64,000 bases of DNA from a bacterium (lineage in GTDB: Bacteria > Myxococcota > UBA727 > JAUIJE01): positions 186,001 to 250,000 of the forward strand of contig JAUIJE010000011.1 in the NCBI GenBank assembly GCA_030431455.1, in the 5' to 3' direction. The notes beneath the pieces are model-generated. The model worked only from the letters and a program-made list of their open reading frames with translations, was not told where the DNA came from and ran no database searches. Both the position numbers and the translations under genes were made by a program. Within the stretch, counting starts at the first letter, position 1, and each line of letters begins with the position of its first letter. This document shows, piece after piece, positions 52,577-61,000 of this stretch.

Positions 52577-53614
52577 TCACCGCACCACGAGGCGGCCGCG
52601 GCCCGCGCGCACACCGCCGACGACGACGGCGGGGATGCCGTCCTCCTGCATGGCCTGGCACGCGCCCTGCGCCTCGTCGGCGGGCATGGCGATGAACAGG
52701 CCCCCCGAGGTCTGCGGATCACACAGAAGGCGCACCGCCGGCCGCTCCGCGTCGTCGACATCGACCACCGCGGCGACGTCCTCCCAGTTGCGCTTCAGCC
52801 CCCCGGGCAACACGCCCTCGGTCGCGAACTGCAGCGCCCCGTCGAGCCAGGGCATGTCGTCGAGCGAAAACACAAAATCGATGTCCCCGGCCGCGAGCAT
52901 CTGGCGTGCGTGGCCGAGCAACCCGAAGCCGGTGATGTCGGTGCAGGCGTGCACCTCCGATTCGAACACCGCGTCTTTGGCCCCGCGGTTGAGGGTGGTC
53001 ATCGAGGCGACCATCGTGTCGATCTGCGCGTCGCTGGCGAGACCCTTCTTCAGGGCTTGGGCCACCGCCCCGGTGCCGAGGGGCTTGGTGAGGATCAGGG
53101 CGTCACCGGGGCGGGCCCCCGTCTTTTGCCAGATGCGTTCGGGGTGCACGCGGCCATTGACGCTCAAGCCGTACTTGAACTCTTCGTCGCGCACGCTGTG
53201 GCCGCCGACGAGGGCCACGCCCGCCTCGTCGAGGATCGATTGACCGCCGGCCAACGTCTGCTTCAGCACGTCGACGCCGAGGGTGGCGAGGGGAAAACAC
53301 ACGATGTTCAGCGCGCTGAAGGGCTCGCCCCCCATCGCGTACACGTCGGACAACGCGTTGGCCGCGGCGATCTGGCCAAACGCGAAGGGGTCATCGACGA
53401 TGGGGGTGAAAAAATCCACCGTCATCACCAGGCCGGTCCCGTCCTCGAGAAGGTAGACCCCGGCGTCGTCGGCCACGTCGGTGCCAACCAGGACGCGCGG
53501 ATCGCGCGACACCGTCAGGTCATCGAGGGCGTGAGCCAGGTCCCCTGGCCCGATCTTCGCCGCTCAACCACCGCCGCTGACGGTCGCGGTCAACTTGACC
53601 TCGCTCTTCGCCAT
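52577..53614 (-). CDS. selD: Selenide, water dikinase, a selenoprotein (in-frame UGA = Sec17)
   Basis: 345 residues when the UGA at 53566-53564 is read as selenocysteine. Codons 1-34 lie upstream of the GTG that ordinary prediction would use. They encode MAKSEVKLTATVSGGG-U-AAKIGPGDL, and Sec17 and Lys20 align with the catalytic Cys17 and Lys20 of E. coli SelD (346-347 residues). Downstream, the family motifs are VLVGTDVADDAGVY, IAAANALSDVYAMGG, GGHSVRDEEFKYGL, TDITGFGLLGHA and LLCDPQTSGGL. The enzyme makes selenophosphate from selenide and ATP. GAGGAGCAC precedes the ATG at 53614. It is divergent from selA. Confidence 0.95.
53533..53551 (-). promoter_or_regulatory. bSECIS hairpin in selD
   Basis: On the minus strand, GGGCCAG / CTGGCTC pairs over 7 bp (one G-U) around the loop GGGAC. 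It starts 12 nt after the UGA, and the apical loop starts 20 nt after it. The G-starting apical loop in the 16-37 nt window is what SelB needs. Confidence 0.75.
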
Positions 53615-53675
53615 GTGCTCCTCATGTCCCGACGAGGGACCCAAACAGTTCGTGTTCTGATACTACACCCGGGCG

Positions 53676-55064
53676 ATGACCCCCGAGCAGAAAGAAGCCC
53701 TGCGCGGCCTGCCCCAGTTGGGGGCGTTGCTCGACCGCGACGACGTGAGCGCCTTGTGCGCGGCCCACGGCCGGAGCCGGGTCAAGCGTGCCCTGCAGAC
53801 CCTGCTCGCCTCCGCCCGCGCCCACATCCTCGCCGGGGGCCGGCGGTTGGATGCCCGCGACCTCGTCGAGCGGGCCGTCTTCGCCCTCGCCGCCGCCGAA
53901 GGCACATTGCGTCCGGTGATCAACGCCACCGGGGTCATCGTGCACACCAATCTCGGCCGCGCCCCGTTGGCGATCCCCGCGATGGCCGCGGCCACCGCGG
54001 TGGCCGCCGGGTACAGCGCGCTGGAGTATGACCTCGACGCGGGCGCGCGGGGGAGCCGGCACGGCCACGCGGTGCAGTTGCTTTGTGGGCTCACCGGGGC
54101 CGAGGCCGCGGTGGTGGTCAACAACTGCGCGGCCGCGGTCCACGTGGGTCTGGCCGCGCTGGCCGCGGGCCGCGAGGTGGTGGTCAGCCGCGGCGAGCTG
54201 GTCGAGATCGGCGGGGGCTTTCGGGTGCCCGATGTGATGGCCCAGTCCGGGGCGGTGTTGCGCGAGGTGGGCACCACCAACCGCACCCACGCGCGCGACT
54301 ACGCCGACGCCGCGGGGGACGACACCGCGCTGTTGCTCAAGGTGCACCGGTCCAACTTCGACGTGGTCGGCTTTGTGGCCGAGGTGGACGTGCCCGGCCT
54401 GGTGGCGGTGGGCCGGGACCGGGGGGTGCCGGTGATGGTCGACGCCGGTGCAGGGGCATTGGAGAGGCTGCCCGGGTGCCCGGACGAGCGGCCGATCAAA
54501 GAGCTCATCGCCGCGGGGGCGGACCTGGTCTGTTTCTCCGGGGACAAGCTGCTCGGCGGCCCCCAGGCCGGCATCCTGGTGGGGCGCGCCGACCTCATCG
54601 AGCGGGTGCGGCGCCACCCCATGATGCGGGCCATGCGGCCCGACAAGCTGTGCCTCGCCGCGTTGGTCGAGACGCTGCGCCTCTGGCGCGATCACCCGGC
54701 GCAAATTCCGCTCTACGCGATGTTGCACGCGGACGAGGCTTGGCTGCAAAAACGCGCTGAAGCGATCCAGCAACATGTGACCGCGGCGGGGGGACCGCGG
54801 CTCGGCCTCCGCGCGTCGCGGGCCCGGGTGGGGGGCGGCAGCACCCCCACCACCACGTTGCCCTCGGTGGCGTTGGGGTTGCAGCCGGCCGACGTGGGCA
54901 TGGCGGCGGACGCGGTCACCGCGCGCCTCCGGGCCCGGGGGGTGCCGGTGGTGGCCCGGGTGCACGACGGCGAGGTGTGGCTGGACCTGCGCACGGTGTT
55001 CGCCACCGAAGACGAGGACCTGGCCGCGGCGGTGGTGGACCTCGGTCGACCGGAGGCGGCGTGA
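53676..55064 (+). CDS. selA: L-seryl-tRNA(Sec) selenium transferase
   Basis: 462 residues, the usual bacterial length. INATGVIVHTNLGRAPL and LTGAEAAVVVNNCAAAV are SelA signatures. FSGDKLLGGPQAG contains the PLP lysine (about residue 290). GGGSTPTTTLPSVAL and DLRTV follow near the C-terminus. It converts Ser-tRNA-Sec to Sec-tRNA-Sec with selenophosphate as a large ring oligomer. It starts 61 bp from the divergent selD. GATACT at 53658-53663 is a possible -10. The ATG lacks a Shine-Dalgarno, and the stop overlaps the selB GTG. Confidence 0.97.
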   Translation: MTPEQKEALRGLPQLGALLDRDDVSALCAAHGRSRVKRALQTLLASARAHILAGGRRLDARDLVERAVFALAAAEGTLRPVINATGVIVHTNLGRAPLAIPAMAAATAVAAGYSALEYDLDAGARGSRHGHAVQLLCGLTGAEAAVVVNNCAAAVHVGLAALAAGREVVVSRGELVEIGGGFRVPDVMAQSGAVLREVGTTNRTHARDYADAAGDDTALLLKVHRSNFDVVGFVAEVDVPGLVAVGRDRGVPVMVDAGAGALERLPGCPDERPIKELIAAGADLVCFSGDKLLGGPQAGILVGRADLIERVRRHPMMRAMRPDKLCLAALVETLRLWRDHPAQIPLYAMLHADEAWLQKRAEAIQQHVTAAGGPRLGLRASRARVGGGSTPTTTLPSVALGLQPADVGMAADAVTARLRARGVPVVARVHDGEVWLDLRTVFATEDEDLAAAVVDLGRPEAA

Positions 55065-56965
55065 CCGGTCACGCCCACCTCGTGCTCGGCACCGCCGGCC
55101 ACATCGACCACGGCAAGACCAGCCTGGTGCAGGCCCTGACCGGCGTCGACACCGACCGCTTGCCGGAGGAGAAGGCCCGCGGCATCACCATCGAGCTTGG
55201 CTTCGCCGCCCTCGACGTGGGCGGCACGCGCATCAGCATTGTGGACGTGCCCGGGCACGAGAAGTTTGTGCGCACCATGGCCGCGGGGGCGGCGGGCCTG
55301 GACGCGGTGATGCTCCTGGTCGCGGCCGATGACGGCATGATGCCGCAGAGCCGCGAGCACCTCGCCATCTGCGAGCTGCTCGGGGTGCGGCGCGGGCTGT
55401 TGGTCATCACCAAGGCCGACCTCGTCGACGAGGAGATGCTCGAGCTGTGCACCGCCGAACTCCGGGACGCGGTGGCCGGCACGTTCCTCGACGGGGCGGA
55501 CGTGATCGTGACCTCCGCCACCACCGGGCGCGGCATCGACGCGTTGCGCGCGGCCATCGCCGACCTCACCGCCGACCTGCCCGCCCGGTCCGCGACCGGG
55601 GGCGCGGTGCTCCCGGTGGACCGGGTCTTTTCCAAGGCCGGCTTTGGCGCGGTGGTCACCGGGACCCTGGTCCAGGGCGCGCTCGCGGTGGGCGACGACG
55701 CCTGGCTCGTGCCCGGGGCCGCGGGCGCGGTGAGCGTGCGCGGCTTGCAGGTCCACGGCGAAGCCGCGGACCAGGTCGAAGCCGGCGTGCGCTTGGCCGT
55801 CAACCTCCGCGGGGTCTCACACCACGACGTGCACCGAGGCGCGGTGCTGTGCACACAAGGCGCGGTCACCGCGTCGGCCGCGCTGCACGCGGCGGTGACG
55901 GTTCTCGACGGGGAGGACCTCCCCGCCGAGAACGCCGAGGTCTCGCTCAGCCTCGCCACCAACGACGTGCTCGCCCGGGTCGTGCCTTTACAAACCGAGG
56001 ACGCGGCCGGCGGTCGGCTGGTGCGCTTTGTTTTGCAGGAACATTGCGCGGTGTGGCCCGGGCAGCGGTTTGTCATGCGCCGGCCGGGCGCCCACGGCGC
56101 CGCCACCTTCGGTGGCGGCCGCGTCCTCGACCCCGCGCCCCCCTCGTTCAAGGGCGCGTTCAAGGTCTGGCAACAGACCGCCCGGGCCCTGGCCGGGGAC
56201 GACGCCACCGAGCAGGTCTTGGCCTTGGTGGCCGAGGCCCGGGCCGACGGTCTCGACGAGAAAAGCCTGGCCGCGCGCCTGCCCAGCGGGTTGGACCTGG
56301 CCGCGACCCTGGCCGCGCTGGTGGACGCGGGGCGCCTCGCGCGGGGGGCGAACGACCGATTCGTCGATTGCGCAATCATCGAACCAGTGGCCCTACAGCT
56401 CGCCGAGGACGTGGCGCGGTTTCATCAGGAGCGGCCGGTGCTGCGCGGCCCGGCCCCGGGGGACCTGGCCGCGGCCTTGCCCGCCACCACGCGCGATTTG
56501 TGCGGCCCCGCCCTCGACCGGCTGGTGGCGCAGGGGGCGCTCGGGGTCGAGGACGGCCGGGTGTTCGACCCCGCCCGGGCCGCGGACCCCCGGCGGGACA
56601 AGGCGCTCGGGGCGGCGGGCGCGGTCCTGACCCGCGCGGGCCTGACCCCGCCGCTCATCGACGAGTGGCGCGGCGAGACCGGGCTCGACGACGTGACCTT
56701 CGCGGACGCGTTGAGCGAGCTGAAGCGCACCGGGGCCGCGGTGCAGCTCGCGTCCAACCTCTGTTTTTCGGACCGGGCCCTGGCCGGGCTCGCCGACCGC
56801 GTCCGCGCCCACTTCACCGCCCACGACGTGCTCGACACCGCGCAGTTCAAGGCGCTGGGGGGCGGCCTGTCGCGCAAACACGCGATCCCGCTGTTCGAGT
56901 GGTTGGACAAGACCGGCGTGACCCGCCGCGACGGGGACGTTCGGCGCAAAGGCCGGGACAGCTAG
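55061..56965 (+). CDS. selB: Selenocysteine-specific elongation factor
   Basis: 634 residues. It starts at GTG 55061, overlapping the selA stop (GTGA). G1 AGHIDHGKTSL, switch ARGITIELGFA, G3 DVPGHEKFV and G4 ITKAD form the GTPase. DRVFSKAGFGAVVTGTLVQG begins domain 2. The C-terminal 270 residues are four winged-helix domains that bind the SECIS hairpin (ending LFEWLDKTGVTRRDGDVRRK). It delivers Sec-tRNA-Sec to the ribosome at recoded UGA codons. Its stop is only 21 bp from the convergent candidate selenoprotein. Confidence 0.97.
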   Translation: MTGHAHLVLGTAGHIDHGKTSLVQALTGVDTDRLPEEKARGITIELGFAALDVGGTRISIVDVPGHEKFVRTMAAGAAGLDAVMLLVAADDGMMPQSREHLAICELLGVRRGLLVITKADLVDEEMLELCTAELRDAVAGTFLDGADVIVTSATTGRGIDALRAAIADLTADLPARSATGGAVLPVDRVFSKAGFGAVVTGTLVQGALAVGDDAWLVPGAAGAVSVRGLQVHGEAADQVEAGVRLAVNLRGVSHHDVHRGAVLCTQGAVTASAALHAAVTVLDGEDLPAENAEVSLSLATNDVLARVVPLQTEDAAGGRLVRFVLQEHCAVWPGQRFVMRRPGAHGAATFGGGRVLDPAPPSFKGAFKVWQQTARALAGDDATEQVLALVAEARADGLDEKSLAARLPSGLDLAATLAALVDAGRLARGANDRFVDCAIIEPVALQLAEDVARFHQERPVLRGPAPGDLAAALPATTRDLCGPALDRLVAQGALGVEDGRVFDPARAADPRRDKALGAAGAVLTRAGLTPPLIDEWRGETGLDDVTFADALSELKRTGAAVQLASNLCFSDRALAGLADRVRAHFTAHDVLDTAQFKALGGGLSRKHAIPLFEWLDKTGVTRRDGDVRRKGRDS

Positions 56966-56986
56966 GGCGCGGCCAGCCGACGAACG

Positions 56987-57298
56987 TCAGCCCACGAACA
57001 GGCCGCAGTCGGGGCACTCGCGCGGGCCGGGGGCGAAGCGGTGTTGGCACGCGGGGCACACGATCTCCGCCGCGTTGTGGTCGACGACGCGGATGCCGTC
57101 GTCAGGGTGCAGCACCGCGTGGGCGCGCGGGACGTCGGGGCCCGCGACCGCGAGCCGGTACTTGGTGCCTCAACGGTTGAGGCAACCGTCCGACGGGGCG
57201 AGCACGCGGGTCTCGATGTCGGCCGCGGCCAGAGACCGCGCGAGCTCTTTCAGGCGGGCCAAGCTGCCCTCGGCCACGATGGCGGCGACGTTGTGCAT
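56987..57298 (-). CDS. Candidate new selenoprotein: CxxxU domain plus zinc ribbon
   Basis: 103 residues with selenocysteine at position 43 (UGA at 57172-57170). The N-terminal part (MHNVAAIVAEGSLARLKELA, then AAADIETRVLAPSDGC) and YRLAVAGPDVPRAHAVL after the UGA form a beta-alpha-beta unit like DUF2007/'putative signal transducing protein' domains. C39xxxU43 sits in the turn. The C-terminus is a CPAC...CPDC zinc ribbon (81-98). GGAGGA is 6 nt before the ATG, and codon use is coding-like on both sides of the UGA. A SECIS-like hairpin follows. It is downstream of the SUMF1-type gene on the same strand, with a 55-bp gap, and convergent with selB. Read as an ordinary stop, the UGA would leave 42 residues. 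The function is unknown; a redox or metal role is inferred. Confidence 0.85.
57139..57156 (-). promoter_or_regulatory. bSECIS hairpin in the candidate selenoprotein
   Basis: GGCTCGC / GCGGGCC pairs over 7 bp (one U-G) around the tetraloop GGTC. The loop begins 21 nt after the UGA, almost the same distance as in selD. The GGTC loop is the same as the start of the E. coli fdhF SECIS loop. Confidence 0.75.
57166..57184. repeat. 9-bp perfect inverted repeat spanning the recoded UGA
   Basis: TGCCTCAAC-G-GTTGAGGCA. The UGA lies within one arm (57170-57172), so the mRNA can fold at the recoding site itself. Confidence 0.85.
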
Positions 57299-57353
57299 CG
57301 GTTCCTCCAGGCCCCATCGTACGGGCCGGCGCCGGTTTGCGCCACCAGCGCGC

Positions 57354-58007
57354 TCAGCCTCGTCGCACAAGCCGGAAGCCGAGGTCGTCGATGCGAAACG
57401 TGGGGTGGCTCTTGCGGCGGCAGGACGCGCGGCATCCGCGTTCTTTGTCGACGAAGCCCCCGCCGCGGAACACGCGGCACCAGCCGTAGACGTCGCGGTC
57501 GTAGACGTCCCAGCACCATTCCCAGACGTTGCCGATGGTGTCGTGGAGGCCCCACGCGTTGGGGGCCTTTTGGGCCACCGGGTGCAGCCGGTCGTCGCTG
57601 TTGCCGCGCCACCAGGCGATGTCGTCCAGGGGGCCGTAGCGCGGTTCGACATCCCCCGCGCGGCAGGCGTACTCCCATTCCGCTTCGGTGGGCAGGCGGT
57701 ACCCGTCGGCAGAGAAATCACACCTGACGTGCGCGGACTCGCGTTCGATGGGCCCGGCGTAACAGGGCGAAAGGCCGTCCAACTGTGACAAGCGGTTGCA
57801 GAACGCCACCGCGTCGTTCCAGGACACGTCGGTCTGGGGCAAGTCCCCGTCGACGGCGGGCGGGGGCTGGCCGAGGCCCCGGGCGTAGTCGGCCCGGGTC
57901 ACCGGGGTGCGCCCGACGGACAAGGGCCCGACCTCCACGGTCCAGGACCGGTGTTTGGCTTCGTCGCGCACAAGGCTCGAACCGGGGGGCAGGGCGACGA
58001 AGTCCAT
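57354..58007 (-). CDS. SUMF1/FGE-domain (PvdO-like) protein
   Basis: 217 residues, a single formylglycine-generating-enzyme-type domain. The family motifs are VGRTPVTRADYARGL, VSWNDAVAFCNRL, YRLPTEAEWEYACRAG, NAWGLHDTIGNVWEWC, RVFRGGGF and FRIDDLGFRLVRRG. True FGEs oxidise a sulfatase Cys; many relatives instead act as C-type-lectin-like or sulfoxide-synthase domains. No sulfatase is nearby, so the substrate is open. It starts 3 nt after the pyruvate carboxylase stop, on the same strand, and leads into the selenoprotein. Confidence 0.9.
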   Translation of the reverse strand: MDFVALPPGSSLVRDEAKHRSWTVEVGPLSVGRTPVTRADYARGLGQPPPAVDGDLPQTDVSWNDAVAFCNRLSQLDGLSPCYAGPIERESAHVRCDFSADGYRLPTEAEWEYACRAGDVEPRYGPLDDIAWWRGNSDDRLHPVAQKAPNAWGLHDTIGNVWEWCWDVYDRDVYGWCRVFRGGGFVDKERGCRASCRRKSHPTFRIDDLGFRLVRRG

Positions 58008-58010
58008 GGG

Positions 58011-61000
58011 CTATTCCAACACCACCAGCAGGTCTTTGGCCTCGACCTTGTCGCCGGCCTTGACCGTGAGCCGGCCGATCTTGCCCGCCCGCGGCGCGCG
58101 CACCGTGGTCTCGAGCTTCATCGCCTCGAGCACCATCAGCGCGTCGCCCTCCTCGACGGAGCCGCCGGCTTGCACCGCCACCGACAGCACGTTGCCGGGC
58201 ATGGGCGCGCCCACCTGGTCGGGGCTGGTGGGGTCGGCCTTTTCGCGGGTCTCGACCTCGACCCCCGCGTGTTTGTCGACGACCACCACCGACCGGGGCT
58301 GCCCGTTGAGCATGAAGTGTACCTCCCGGCTGCCGTCTTCGCGCAGCGCGCCCACCGCCCGGTGTTCGATGACCAGACTCTTGCCCGGCTCGATGCTCAC
58401 GGTGATCTCGCGGTCGGGGGTCAGCCCGTAAAAGAACGTCTCGGTGTCGAGCGGGGCGGTGTCGCCGAACTCGTTGCGGTACCGCAGGAAGTTCTCGATC
58501 ACGTTGGGGTAGAGGGCGTGGCTGACCTCGAGCTCGGGGCTGACCTCGCTGTCCGACAGCGCCTCGAGCTTCTTGCGGCCCGCCTCAAAATCGTACGGCT
58601 CCATCGACAGCGCGGCCGGCTCAGTGGGAGCGGGCGCGGCCTGGGGCCCGAGCACGCGTTGGCGGACCTCGTCGGGGAACCCGCCCTCGGGGATGCCGAT
58701 GGCGCCTTCAAAAAAGCCGATCACCGACTGCGGCACGTCGAAGGTCTCGCTCGATTGCATGAACTCATCGAAGGTCATCTCCTGGCGCACGAGCCAGAGG
58801 GCAAAGTCCCCCACCACCTTCGACGAGGGCGTGACCTTGATGAGATCGCCGAACCCGAAGTTCACCTCGCGGTAACGCTCCCGCACGTCGTTCCACTTTT
58901 CCGAAAGGCCCACCGCCAGGGCTTGGGGCTTCAGGTTGGAATACTGCCCGCCGGGGATTTCGTGGCGGTACACATCGGCGGTGGAGGCGCGCAGGCCCGA
59001 CTCGAACGGTTCGTACCAGGTGCGCACCGCCTCCCAGTAGTCGGAGAGAGCCTGCATGTTCTCGGCGTCGAAGCCCGGGTCGCGGGGCGTGCCCGCCAGC
59101 GACGCACACAGGGCATCGAGGCTCGGCTGGCTGGTCAGGCCCGACATCGAGGCCAGGGCCCCGTCGACGACATCCGCGCCCGCGCCCGCGGCCGCGAGCA
59201 ACATCGCCACCCCATTGCCCGAGGTGTCGTGGGTGTGAATGTGCAACGGCACGTCGACCTCTTTTTTGAGCGCGTCGACGAGCACCTCCGCCGCCCCGGG
59301 CTTGAGCAGCCCGGCCATGTCCTTGATCGCCACCATGTGGGCGCCGGCTTCACAGACCTCCGCGGCTTTGCGCCGGTAGTAGTCGAGGTTGTAGAGCGGG
59401 CGGCTCTCGTCGCGGAGGTCCGAGGTGTAACAGATCGACACTTCTGCAACCTTGTTCGCCTGGCGCACCTCGTCGATGGCGATGCGCATCGCGGGCAGTT
59501 GGTTGAAGCAGTCGAAGATGCGGAACACGTCGATGCCGTCCTCGGCCGCGAGCTGGACGAAGCGCCGGACCACGTTCTCGGGGTAGTTGGTGTAGCCCAC
59601 CGCGTTGCTCCCGCGCAGCAACATTTGCAGGAGCGTGTTCGGCATGCGGCGGCGCAAGGCCCGCAGACGGCTCCAGGGGTTTTCGCGCAGGAAGCGGAAC
59701 GCCACGTCGAAGGTCGCGCCCCCCCAGCACTCGAGGGAGAACAGCCCCGGGAGGCGCGCCTCGGTGGCGCGGGCGATGCGCACCATGTCGTCGGTGCGCA
59801 TCCGGGTCGCGAGCAGCGACTGGTGGGCGTCGCGGAAGGTGGTGTCGGTGATGAGCAGGCGGTCTGTGCCCTTGACCCGGTCGGCGAGGGCGGCGGGTCC
59901 TTTGTCGTCGAGGATGCGCTTGAACGAGTCCTCCCCGCCCACCGCGGGCAACCGCGGGGGGCGCTGGGGCTGGATGGTGACCCGCGGCCGGGTGGGCTTG
60001 CCCTCGACCCCCGGGGGGCCGTTGACGATGGTCTCGGCCAGGGCCCGCAGCATGCGGGTGGCGCGGTTCTTTCGGCGGGGGAAGTTGAACAGCTCCTGGG
60101 TGCGGGCCACGAACCCGGTGTCGGCTTTGCCCTGTTGGAAGGTGGGGTGGGCGATGATGTTGTCGAGGAAGGGCAGGTTGGTGGCCACCCCCCGAATGCG
60201 GAACTCCTGCAGCGACCGGGCGAGCTTTTTGCGCGCGATCTCGTGGGTGAGGCCAAACGCGGTCACTTTGACAAGCAATGAATCGTAGTAGGGAGTGACC
60301 ACCGAGCCCGCGCCCCCCACGCCCACGTCGAGGCGAATGCCGAAGCCCGCGGCCGAGCGGTAGGCGGTGAGCCGCCCGGTGTCGGGGGCGAAGTTGTTGC
60401 GGGGGTCCTCGGTGGTGACCCGGGCTTGGATCGCGGCCCCGCGCTTTTCGATGCTGTCCTGGCCGGTGATGCCGATGTCGGGGTGGGACAGGGCCTTGCC
60501 GCTGGCGATGTGGATCTGGGCGTGCACGATGTCCACCCCGGTGATGAGCTCGGTGATGGTGTGCTCGACCTGGACCCGGGGGTTGACCTCGATGAAGTAG
60601 TAGCGCCCATCGGGCTCGACGAGAAACTCGACGGTGGCGGCGTTTTTGAGCCCTGCGGCCCGGGCCACCTTCAACGCGTCCCGGTACAACGCCGCGGCGG
60701 TCTCGGCCTGCAGGTCCACCGCGGGCGCGACCTCGACCACCTTCTGGTTGCGCCGCTGGATCGAACAATCCCGCTCAAACAGGTGCACCACCTGGCCTTC
60801 GCCGTCGCCCAGGACCTGGATCTCGATGTGCCGGGGCCGCTCGATGAACTTCTCGAGGAAGATGTCCCCCCGGCCGAACGCCGCCGCGGCCTCGCGGGTC
60901 GCGGCCTCGAACGCCTCTTTGAGCTCCTTGTCCGAGTCGCACCGGCGCATGCCGCGACCGCCGCCCCCGAACGCGGCCTTGAGCATCACCGGGTAGCCGA

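Noticed and set aside
57170-57298. The region as a 42-residue truncated gene or pseudogene
   Set aside because: The Sec machinery, SECIS geometry, continuity of coding across the UGA and the intact zinc ribbon make recoding the better reading, though a homologue alignment is needed.
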